Origin: Timema cristinae
Lineage: Eukaryota; Arthropoda; Insecta; Phasmatodea; Timematidae
Assembly (NCBI GenBank): GCA_039000515.1
Contig: JBCFYV010000024.1
Coordinates: 11,384,802 to 11,448,801, forward strand
DNA: 64,000 nucleotides
Direction of reading: 5' to 3'
Position numbers and translations under genes: made by a program. The notes under the pieces are model-generated. The model was not told where the DNA came from. It did no database searches and worked only from the letters and a program-made list of their open reading frames with translations. Positions 60,554 to 64,000 of this stretch are shown here, piece by piece (within the stretch, counting starts at the first letter, position 1; each line of letters begins with the position of its first letter).

Positions 60554-63305
60554 ATGACGACAGTGATGATGATACAATAAAAATAATATAATTTAATCGA
60601 CTGGCAAAAGGCATTTGATAGAGTAAAATGGAAGAAACTGATGGAAATACTTAAGATCAGCATCAGCTGGAGGGATGGAAGGAAGGTTGATTGCAAACCT
60701 GTACCTGGGAAAGCGAGTGAAGGTGAGGCGGAATGATGAAGAAACTAAAAGCGTAAATATAAGAGGAAGAATGAGACTAGTCTGTTTAACTTGTATGAAG
60801 GATGGTTGGTCAAAAAAGCTCTGGAGGGACTTTGCAATTTCAAAATAGGACATATCATCAACACAAAATAAAGAAGAATTGTAAGAAATGATGGATTGGC
60901 TGGTTGAGATATGGAGAAGGTGTGGCATAGAGAGCGACATTGAGAAGTTAAAAGTAACGGGGATTTCAAAAAATAAAGATTCGCTGGAAATCAAAATTGG
61001 AAATCAGGAGCTAGAAAACATAGAGCTGTTCAAATATCTGTGAAGTATGCTGACAAAGGATGACTACTGCACCAAGACAATTAGGTCAAGGATCACCATG
61101 GCCAAGGAAACTTTCAACAAGAGGTTACTGCTGACTAGCAAGTTAAGTTTGGATTTAGGAAGAAACTAATAATATGCTACATTTGGATCATTACTCTCTA
61201 TGGAGTAAAAACTTTGCAAATGAAATCCTAAGAAGAGTGGGTGAGATGAGAACAATTTTGGATGTGATTCTTCAGTGAAGTAAACTGTACTGGACACATC
61301 CTTAGGAAGAACTGTCTTCTGCACGACGTCATAGAAGGAAGGTTGAGGGAAAGAGAAGCTTAGGGAGGAGGATTTAAATATTGGGTGATTTGAGGGGAAG
61401 AAGACAATTCTGGGAGCTGAAGGAGGAGGCTGAGGACAGGGTGCATTGGCGGTACAAGTTCACTGACAAAAGGAGTTGACCTGTTGTGAGAAAGAACGCC
61501 TAGTAATAAATAATAAGAAATTGAATAGAAGTATTTACACTCCCTTTCATCGCAGGAATTGTCATTTCTCATCCTTAAATCTCTTCAAGTCTGTCACTTA
61601 AATTCATGCACAAAACAGTATATTTAAGCTGGTAAAATTAATTTATTAAGAACACCAGCTACTCAATGGACAGAATTCCAACAACAATATTGATCTAAAG
61701 ATAGCCCAATAAAGAAATGTTATTTTTAACTTTCCTTCCTGTCCCTCTCCGCATGTCTCACCACACCAACACCACTGTTATATGGAAAACAATCGTAAAT
61801 ATCTTGATCATTTTATAAATGATTAAGTGTATTTGTTAAAAGGCTAGTTATAGTCACTCGTACACTTTAATTTTGCAATCAAATTCTACTTCCACTACAC
61901 TTTTTATACTTGTGCAGTATATGTAGATGAATTGATTAAACAATATACAGGGTGGGGCAGAGAAATCTGTTGATTTTCAACTCTCATTATTACAACAGTA
62001 GGAACACCAGAGAGTATTGAAAATGTGAGAACAGTTGTCCTCCAGAATCCATGACTTTCAGATAGAAAACAAGCCGTTGCCTTAGACATGTTTTTGTGAA
62101 GCCTGCATAGAATTTACACTTGGATCTAAACTTTCATCTGTCTCGTACCAAATGGCAGTTGTTCAAGAGCTAAATATTCAGAGTTTAGCTACTCGTTTAG
62201 AGTTTTTCTGAACAATTTCTTGGAATTATGGATTAGGGAGATATAGAAATCTGCTTATGACCGACATAGGACATTTTGAATTGTCGAGTTGTGTCAACAA
62301 ACCGAATTTTCGCTATTGGGCAGTAAAGAATCCAAAACAGCTCAATCAGAGTCCTCTTCACAGCAGAAGAGTGACTGTGTGATGTGGGTTAGCATCATTT
62401 GAAGTTATAGACCCAACTTTTTTTTGAAGATAATGGAGGTGACACGGCTGCTGTAACATCTGATTGATACATTGAAATACAACATAATGGAAACAACATT
62501 GCGTCATTGGGGATTTAATCTTAACACCACATGGTTCCAAAACGTTGATACAGCGAAGGAAACATTAACCGTGTTGTGGCATTTGTTTCAAGGGCATGTG
62601 GTTTCAAGGAATGGGGATGTTCCATGACCTGCACATTCTCTGGATTTAACCTCTTGTGACTACTGGCTATGGGGCTACCTTAAGAGTGAAATGTTTGTCA
62701 CTATACCCAGAACCATTGAAAATCTCAAACAAAAAAAAAATTGTTGAAGTTGCAGCAATTCCAGGGTAAAAGATCCAGAAAGTGATGTGAGAAATCTTCA
62801 GGGAAGGTTGAGAAAGTATGTAAGGAACTAAAGGAGACATCTCAATGATACTAGTTTTAAAACGTAAAATGGCATCAGATGTTGTTTCTAGTGATAGTAA
62901 TCCGTACATATAAAAACAATATATTTGTCCATTATTTCATTAAAAATAAATTGTCGAGTTCATCTGCCCCAACCTGTATTAAAATTAAAGCAAATTTTCA
63001 TATTATTTTAATTATATTATTTTGTATTAGTTAAATTCTCTTTATAACTCATTTTTTAAGATGACTATACCTTGCATTAAATTCATTTTATAATTTAGTG
63101 AATTATATTAGTTTTACAGTGAAATAAATTATTCTTGTAATAAAATAAATATCATTCAATCTTTTGAAAGCTTCATAAACTTGTGTTTGTTTTAGATGAC
63201 TTGGATGACGATGATGCTCAAAGTAAAGTGAGCCTTAAGATTTCTGAACTTCAGCCACCATTTCAGCCCTCTGCCACACCACAACATCTGCAACACAGAT
63301 TCATG
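29736..63305 (+). CDS. WDHD1: WDHD1 / AND-1 (Ctf4 homologue), N-terminal 409 codons over eight exons; continues beyond the window
   Basis: WDHD1 (AND-1, Ctf4) is a nuclear replisome scaffold that links the CMG helicase to DNA polymerase alpha-primase. Coding exons: 29736-29812, 34829-34940, 36454-36605, 38853-38961, 41460-41699, 53552-53812, 58070-58235 and 63196-63305. Joined, they give 1227 nt with no stop. Residues 1-317 form the WD40 propeller (blade ends IRLW at about 40, VRVW near 161, ICVW near 257). Residues 318-390 are an acidic linker with seven aspartates in a row. The end, PQHLQHRFM, aligns with the start of the family's second beta-propeller (SepB) domain. Family members are roughly 1,000-1,100 residues, so well over half, including any HMG box, lies past 64000. 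The start matches the family N-terminus ([15 protein letters not shown]), with A at -3. All introns obey GT-AG. Introns 1 and 5 are about 5 and 11.9 kb and full of transposons. Confidence 0.93.
29813..30500. other. WDHD1 intron 1, 5' part: nothing recognised
   Basis: AT-rich intron sequence with no ORF or identifiable repeat before the SINE cluster. Confidence 0.5.
30501..30742 (-). mobile_element. tRNA-derived SINE (type I), nearly full length
   Basis: On the minus strand: a tRNA-like head with A box (TGGCGTAGTTGG) and B box (GGTTCGAATC at 30661-30670) and a long variable arm of the tRNA-Leu/Ser class; a body containing GGTTTTTCCTAAATG; and a tail ending CGAACAGGTAGTAAGAAGCG before an ATA-rich run. 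CATACAT flanks both sides (30476-30482 and 30743-30749), a short candidate target duplication. Confidence 0.85.
30785..31030 (-). mobile_element. tRNA-derived SINE (type I), second copy
   Basis: Same arrangement as the neighbouring copy, with a more diverged tail (GCACTGTGTCCAACTATTC) and head (CTCGATTTCCCCGTCATCAG, AGCGCCAAAGACAATGAGGC). Two like-oriented copies within 300 bp. Confidence 0.8.
31448..31687 (+). mobile_element. tRNA-derived SINE (type I), plus strand
   Basis: Head with A-box-like CATGGTCTAAGG and B box GGTTTGAATTCC (31519-31529), body ATTCCTAAATGGTTTTTCAC, tail GGTAGTAAGATGTGGTGAC followed by an A run. Confidence 0.8.
31691..33019. other. intron 1: nothing recognised
   Basis: No supported gene. 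An 87-codon ORF (31793-32056) has no recognisable domain and no splice context beyond chance. Confidence 0.45.
33020..33230. repeat. 48-bp tandem repeat, about four copies
   Basis: The unit AGCTAATAGCTCATGGC plus TATTAGAGTTTGCA recurs about every 48 bp with 10-20% divergence. As 48 is divisible by three, the minus strand shows a 16-residue repeat (SNGHxL-A-Y-A), but nothing suggests it is translated. Confidence 0.85.
33427..33930. mobile_element. hAT MITE with internal tandem repeats and near-perfect 8-bp TSD
   Basis: Ends are CAAAGCTGTAGCTAG and CTGGCTGTGGCCTTG, inverted repeats of the CAAGGCC-type hAT class. Flanks CCTATCAC and CCTATCAT (33419-33426 and 33931-33938) match at 7 of 8. The interior is four to five copies of an 85-90 bp unit (TAGGGGGCTATGTTGCC, AAACACTTCA, TAGAGGTGTTTAATAT, CCTAGCCTTTGGCA). 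Same family as 51549-51924. Confidence 0.85.
34168..34540 (+). mobile_element. tRNA-derived SINE (type II), full length with TSD
   Basis: A tRNA-like head begins at 34180 with A box TGGTCTAGGGG (34190-34200) and B box GGTTCAATCC (34232-34241). The body, containing AATGCCAGGCCTCCACCGTG, is unlike type I, but the 3' tail (CGAATGGGTAGTAAGAGGTG) is shared. An (AAT)n run ends it. TATTAAAAACTA and TATTAAAAGCTA (34168-34179 and 34529-34540) form a target duplication with one mismatch. Confidence 0.9.
34829..34940 (+). CDS. WDHD1: WDHD1 coding exon 2
   Basis: Residues 26-63. Contains the first blade end, [11 protein letters not shown], and the DDD cluster after it. Acceptor CACTTTTAG; donor GTTTGT directly after an ATG codon (phase 0). 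Confidence 0.92.
35078..35205 (-). mobile_element. SINE (type I) fragment in intron 2
   Basis: The minus strand shows a B box (AGGATCGAATCC), GGTTTTTCCTAAATGG and CCACACTCC as in other copies. Head and tail are incomplete. Confidence 0.7.
35319..35662. repeat. 85-bp minisatellite, four perfect copies
   Basis: Copies start with ATGATGTGATGGCTAGATAG at 35321, 35406, 35491 and 35576 and appear identical to each other. It lies in WDHD1 intron 2. Identity implies very recent expansion or homogenisation. There are no CRISPR-like spacers, as the repeats abut. Confidence 0.97.
35663..36453. other. rest of intron 2: nothing firm
   Basis: A 76-codon ORF at 35763 is not supported. CAGGGTCATATTCAGAAATT at about 35867 looks like the end of a hAT MITE, but no partner end was found. 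Confidence 0.4.
36454..36605 (+). CDS. WDHD1: WDHD1 coding exon 3
   Basis: Residues 64-114, with [16 protein letters not shown] and DGIITRF, highly typical of AND-1. Acceptor GATTTGAAAG (poor polypyrimidine tract); donor GTAAGT at 36606, leaving two bases of a glutamate codon. Confidence 0.92.
36606..38852. other. WDHD1 intron 3: no gene; transposon end remnants
   Basis: CAGTGGTGGCTTGTGGG at 36703 and TTGGTTCCCAACCTGGGG at about 38035 resemble hAT termini without visible partners. A short imperfect direct repeat (TTAACTCATGCTAGC and TTAATTCATGCTAGC) occurs near 37178 and 37231. Confidence 0.4.
38853..38961 (+). CDS. WDHD1: WDHD1 coding exon 4
   Basis: Residues 114-150 ([12 protein letters not shown], then [12 protein letters not shown]). 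Acceptor TTTATTTTAG; donor GTGAGT. It continues the third blade, whose last strand is in exon 5. Confidence 0.92.
39180..40190 (+). pseudogene. integrase-core pseudogene, KRBA2-like
   Basis: A retroviral-type integrase of the KRBA2-like group, widespread in animals as transposon-derived genes. Visible in order: a zinc-binding region with H...H ([16 protein letters not shown]) and C..C ([10 protein letters not shown]); core motif [13 protein letters not shown] with D at 39465-39467; SDNGG at about 39622-39636 in a shifted frame; then [17 protein letters not shown] at about 39748-39795 in another frame. The glutamate expected just before ANQD appears replaced (K-L-A-N instead of E-R-A-N). Frameshifts and a lost catalytic residue make it dead. 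It lies in WDHD1 intron 4, same strand. Confidence 0.65.
40191..41459. other. rest of intron 4: nothing recognised
   Basis: Minus-strand ORFs at 40363-40548 and 40592-40864 have no convincing family. They may be transposon debris. Confidence 0.35.
41460..41699 (+). CDS. WDHD1: WDHD1 coding exon 5
   Basis: Residues 151-230 ([15 protein letters not shown], then [20 protein letters not shown]). Acceptor CCCTTGTAG; donor GTAAGC at 41700; both phase 0. A Tigger transposon begins only 119 bp into the following intron. Confidence 0.93.
41819..43864 (-). mobile_element. Tigger (pogo-type) DNA transposon in intron 5
   Basis: TACAGTAGACTCTTGATTC at the left and its imperfect inverse, GAAAGTTGACTGTA, at the right give CAGT-type inverted ends flanked by TA (41817-41818 and 43865-43866), as expected for Tc1/mariner/pogo insertion. 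The 2046-bp body holds a minus-strand Tigger transposase. It starts 119 bp downstream of WDHD1 exon 5 and is antisense to the gene. Confidence 0.85.
41940..43460 (-). pseudogene. Tigger/jerky-like transposase
   Basis: DDE transposase of the pogo group. In translation order on the minus strand: a CENP-B-like DNA-binding region (about 43250-43060, including a GWLPLLRN segment); first DDE block with [20 protein letters not shown] (about 42970-42895); [10 protein letters not shown]; second acidic box [12 protein letters not shown] (about 42772-42737); then, after a frameshift, [10 protein letters not shown] (about 42690-42660), the LQPxDQGVI signature of Tigger; an acidic stretch [15 protein letters not shown]; and a C-terminal QSSIMDFF. 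At least six stops or shifts. The catalytic N-terminal D region is degraded. Confidence 0.82.
43865..45023. other. intron 5: nothing recognised
   Basis: A 64-codon plus-strand ORF (43961-44155) is not supported. No repeat identified. Confidence 0.4.
45024..45115 (+). mobile_element. SINE head fragment (type I)
   Basis: TCTGGTCTAAGGTGTCACTC (A-box region), GACTGCTGATGACAGGG and a decayed B box (GGTTTAGATCCC) match the heads of other type I copies. A perfect 15-bp palindrome-like GTTACCTCGGGTAAC precedes it at about 45003. Confidence 0.65.
45379..45930. mobile_element. hAT MITE with perfect 8-bp TSD
   Basis: Ends CAAGGGTGGATCCAGG and CCTGGATCCTCCCCTG are inverted repeats with two to three mismatches. 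GCCTAGCC lies directly outside both ends (45371-45378 and 45931-45938). The 552-bp interior is AT-rich and non-coding; the apparent 67-codon ORF starting at 45884 crosses the element edge and is not credible. Confidence 0.92.
46300..46960. repeat. GTCGACA-rich degenerate repeat with a 260-bp direct duplication
   Basis: The word TGGTCGACA and variants recur at irregular 25-60 bp spacing. On a larger scale, TAGGACCATGTG followed by AGCCAATTGGTCGACAAAA (about 46540) recurs as TAGGACCATGTG followed by ACCAACTGATCGACAAAA (about 46805). Minus-strand ORFs of 101 and 127 codons track these repeats and are cysteine/serine-rich low-complexity strings, so I do not call them genes. Confidence 0.75.
46961..47639. 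other. intron 5: nothing recognised
   Basis: AT-rich; no gene or clear repeat. Confidence 0.4.
47640..48830. repeat. degenerate tandem array of about 54-bp units, in two blocks
   Basis: Units such as TTAGATGCCTCTAGAA-CT, TTGAAGTG-TC and CTCC-AAA recur about every 54 bp at 47696-47975 and again at 48535-48825. The intervening 550 bp includes hAT-like termini in opposite senses: a right end (GTTCTACCACCATAG, about 48138) and a left end (CAGTGGCGGTGGAACTT, about 48429). Two MITEs side by side would explain the layout. The unit word CCTCTAGAAGCT is complementary to the unit of the 33427 and 51549 MITEs. Confidence 0.65.
49050..49247 (-). mobile_element. 5'-truncated SINE (type II) with 12-bp TSD
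   Basis: The minus strand carries the 3' half of the type II SINE (complement of GCACCGCGTCTTACTACCCG at 49111) with a 16-unit ATT run as its tail (49062-49110). AGTAACATTGTT flanks both sides exactly (49050-49061 and 49236-49247). A target duplication next to the simple-repeat tail is the mark of LINE-driven insertion. Confidence 0.93.
49248..50869. other. intron 5: nothing recognised
   Basis: A near-repeat of about 75 bp (AGGGCTGTCTG, CATGTGTAGCTAACA, TGTATC-CTCTCTAACA) at 50028-50080 and 50098-50155 is the only structure seen. Confidence 0.45.
50870..51010 (-). mobile_element. SINE (type I) remnant
   Basis: B-box complement GGAATTCAAACCTTG, body GTGTGGAGGAAGCGTGGGAAA. Head and tail decayed. 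Confidence 0.55.
51549..51924. mobile_element. hAT MITE, CAAGGCC family, perfect 8-bp TSD
   Basis: Ends CAAGGCCATAGTCGAG and CTGGCTACGGCCTTG are inverted repeats. ATTAATAT lies exactly on both sides (51541-51548 and 51925-51932). The interior contains about three copies of an 85-90 bp unit (AGGGGGCTGTGTTACCAT, GCACTTCAGAGAGC, TTTTTTCTAGCC) also found in the 33427 element. Confidence 0.93.
51933..52972. other. intron 5: nothing recognised
   Basis: AT-rich with no supported ORF. A C-run (about 52169) is embedded in an unsupported 72-codon ORF. Confidence 0.4.
52973..53344 (-). pseudogene. C-terminal tail of a non-LTR retrotransposon reverse transcriptase
   Basis: A 123-codon open frame. [38 protein letters not shown] and VWRKLVRMD form the familiar tail of LINE ORF2 proteins (L-R-W-x-G-H-V-x-R-M, then G-R-x-x-x-G-R-G-R-P). 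The catalytic RT domain is missing upstream, so this is a 5'-truncated copy. It lies antisense in WDHD1 intron 5. Its 3' end is also found at 11098-11150. Confidence 0.85.
53552..53812 (+). CDS. WDHD1: WDHD1 coding exon 6
   Basis: Residues 231-317 ([20 protein letters not shown], then CALAWNP and [16 protein letters not shown]). Acceptor TTTTGCTAG. The end at 53812 (AAG|GTTCAT) uses a weak donor. A better GTAAGC donor lies in frame at 53711, but the sequence beyond it is conserved in the family, so the longer exon is preferred. Confidence 0.88.
53813..54229. other. intron 6, 5' part: nothing recognised
   Basis: No feature recognised between the exon 6 donor and the tandem array. Confidence 0.4.
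54230..55170. repeat. degenerate tandem array, period about 145 bp, six to seven units
   Basis: Each unit has, in order, TTGGTTATCTGGAGTT, a CTACCTCTCTGCCAAATTT-like word, ACATTTTCTACTTCAT, TTTTTATAACCA, CCTCCC-CTATTTCCCA and TTCCATTTTAAAAT. Starts lie near 54288, 54440, 54575, 54705, 54840, 54985 and 55125. Highly diverged, so old. Confidence 0.7.
55235..55410 (+). mobile_element. tRNA-derived SINE (type I) remnant
   Basis: B box GGTTCAAATCTC at about 55281, body AAATGGTTTTCCACACTAC, and a decayed tail (GTTAAATGTGGATAGCCCGG). Confidence 0.6.
55411..57259. other. intron 6: no gene; hAT end remnant
   Basis: GTTGCCCACCTCTGG at 56940 is, on the minus strand, the CCAGAGGTGGGCAAC terminus of a common hAT group. 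A 99-codon minus-strand ORF (56460-56759) lies inside where that element would be, but I do not recognise its product. Confidence 0.35.
57260..57830. mobile_element. hAT MITE, diverged, with near-perfect 8-bp TSD
   Basis: The left end is CAGGGGCGGACCAAGG, a typical hAT terminus. The right part GGCAGCTGCCCAGCCGG ends in CCAGCCC. Flanks TACATAAT and TTCATAAT (57252-57259 and 57831-57838) match at 7 of 8. The right terminus is degraded. Confidence 0.7.
58070..58235 (+). CDS. WDHD1: WDHD1 coding exon 7 (acidic linker)
   Basis: Residues 318-373. Low-conservation linker rich in D, S and T, with seven GAT codons in a row at 58136-58156. Acceptor ATGTTTTAG; donor GTAATA, leaving one base of an aspartate codon that exon 8 completes. 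Accepted because phase and position fit and linkers in this family are acidic here; it has less direct similarity than the other exons. Confidence 0.8.
58236..60346. other. intron 7, 5' part: no gene
   Basis: AT-rich. GATGGCTCAGTAATAGAGCA (about 59407) is a tRNA-like A-box region of a decayed SINE. No supported ORF. Confidence 0.45.
60347..60590 (+). mobile_element. 5'-truncated SINE (type II) with (GAT)n/(AAT)n tail
   Basis: GGAATGCCAGGCCTCCACCG through AACGGGTAGTAAGATGCGGT matches the 3' half of the type II SINE at 34300-34440. The tail is a mixed (GAT)n and (AAT)n microsatellite to about 60560. Confidence 0.85.
60592..61515 (+). pseudogene. non-LTR retrotransposon RT fragment, internally deleted
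   Basis: Reads [20 protein letters not shown] (RT block 2), then [68 protein letters not shown] and [20 protein letters not shown], in several frames. Between the RQG-type block and the thumb the catalytic YADD/FADD segment is missing: the sequence jumps from GHIINT to a late segment. It has many stops. It begins right after the tail of the SINE on its left. Confidence 0.8.
61948..62976 (+). mobile_element. IS630/Tc1/mariner element, decayed
   Basis: Ends CAGGGTGGGGCAGAGAAATC and its inverse (CATCTGCCCCAACCTG) are flanked by TA on both sides (61946-61947 and 62977-62978). 1029 bp. The interior encodes a broken plus-strand transposase. Insertion is in WDHD1 intron 7. Confidence 0.88.
62150..62870 (+). 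pseudogene. IS630/Tc1/mariner transposase
   Basis: DDE/D transposase of the group common in arthropod genomes. Visible pieces include [14 protein letters not shown] with C-G-L-A-S-F after a stop (first catalytic region about 62341-62400), [13 protein letters not shown], the third catalytic region with a decayed T-F-S-G-F-N-L match to SPDL followed by C-D-Y-W-L-W-G-Y-L in the next frame (about 62635-62680), and a C-terminal [11 protein letters not shown] match (about 62830-62862). Numerous stops. Confidence 0.8.
63196..63305 (+). CDS. WDHD1: WDHD1 coding exon 8
   Basis: Residues 373-409: an acidic run (DDLDDDD), then [17 protein letters not shown], matching the family motif before the second propeller. 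Acceptor TTTGTTTTAG; donor GTAACA. The next exon should begin with VWN-like residues and is not in the window. Confidence 0.9.
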
Positions 63306-64000
63306 GTAACACTTGAATTTCTAAGAACATCCTTGAACATGCCCAACAAAATTACACTAGCTATGTTCCACTTGTTCCTTCCATACCCACATCTCTGATT
63401 GCTCTGTCTAAGGTAGGGGTCACCAAACAGTCGATTCGTTCCCATTGTGACTTTTTGTTGAAGAGGGTGGCCTAAAGTTCAGCTCGCCGAACAATTTGAG
63501 ATTTTGAGAGTAGCTCCTTCACTTCGAGTTTGGCGACTCCTGGTCTATGGCATCAATCTCACAATATAATAGGTTTCTGGTGATAAGGTCAGATGCACCG
63601 GGGCAGTGACGACAAAACCTGCTTGGCTGAATCTACCTCCCTTCCCTAACAAATCCAACCCTCTTTGGATTTGTTTATTTCCCCTCTAAATAAGGTCAAA
63701 AGCAAATGTTTTATTGAAACAAAAACTAAATCAATTGCAAAATTTTGTCAAAATACATACGGTTATTCGGAAACCATAGTTTGAGGGTTTTTGTTGTAAA
63801 ATGTGGATTTTTTTACTTATCATATGTTTGCTCAATTTGGATGTTCTCAAAACTGGTTCACGCCCTACCCCTTCACCCCCTACTGTTATTTGGGAAGGAA
63901 AATTTAGTTGAGTTCTGTATATTACTATGCAAATGCTATTAAATATTCCTGCATGCATTTCCAAATATCTTTCCCCCAGTGGTTGTACACCCTCTGTTTT
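63306..64000. other. start of WDHD1 intron 8; no other gene
   Basis: Begins with the exon 8 donor. GGTAGGGGTCACCAAAC (about 63414) and the following CTAAAGTTCAGCTCGCCGAAC look like a hAT terminus, with no partner end before the window stops. Confidence 0.5.

Noticed and set aside
60412..60696. Serine-rich ORF on the minus strand
   Set aside because: It reads a SINE tail and (GAT)n repeat antisense to a LINE fragment.

Overview
The window is AT-rich eukaryotic nuclear DNA: a spliced gene with kilobase-scale introns, surrounded and invaded by transposable elements. There are no operons, Shine-Dalgarno sites or dense ORFs. The element mix (ZMYM-type hAT, Tigger/pogo, IS630/Tc1/mariner, Ty3/gypsy, RT-type LINE fragments, tRNA-derived SINEs) and AT content fit an invertebrate, most likely an arthropod with a large genome. 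That assignment is inference; no species is claimed.

The one clear host gene is WDHD1 (AND-1, the Ctf4 homologue), on the + strand. It starts at 29736 and runs off the right edge. Eight coding exons were placed by matching the known WDHD1 WD40 region and by joining GT/AG sites in phase: 29736-29812, 34829-34940, 36454-36605, 38853-38961, 41460-41699, 53552-53812, 58070-58235 and 63196-63305. Together they give 409 codons, the WD40 propeller plus the acidic linker. The later SepB-like domain and HMG box must lie outside the window. A good E2F-type site sits about 140 bp upstream of the ATG, as expected for an S-phase gene.

Left part (1-29480): repeats only, with one possible exception. In order: tRNA-like inverted repeats (429-1176); a putative DNA transposon with a transposase tail (2312-3890); a decayed ZMYM-type hAT (5936-8689); a dispersed repeat with TTTGGCCTAAAGTCA iterons (9950-10650, 18540-19262); a duplicated repeat with a perfect 88-bp palindrome (11186-12735); an unrecognised 187-codon ORF made of 42-residue repeats (13439-14002); a purine-rich tract; a non-autonomous hAT with a perfect 8-bp target duplication (17053-18005); a Tc1/mariner-type MITE; and a decayed Ty3/gypsy element (about 22320-25950).

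Right part (29813-64000): WDHD1 introns loaded with insertions. These include at least four hAT MITEs (33427, 45379, 51549, 57260), a Tigger element 119 bp downstream of exon 5 (41819-43864), an IS630/Tc1/mariner copy in intron 7 (61948-62976), two RT-type LINE fragments, a KRBA2-like integrase pseudogene, many tRNA-derived SINEs (two with visible target-site duplications), a four-copy 85-bp minisatellite, and several old tandem arrays of 48-145 bp period. Every element with a recognisable transposase, RT or integrase is broken.
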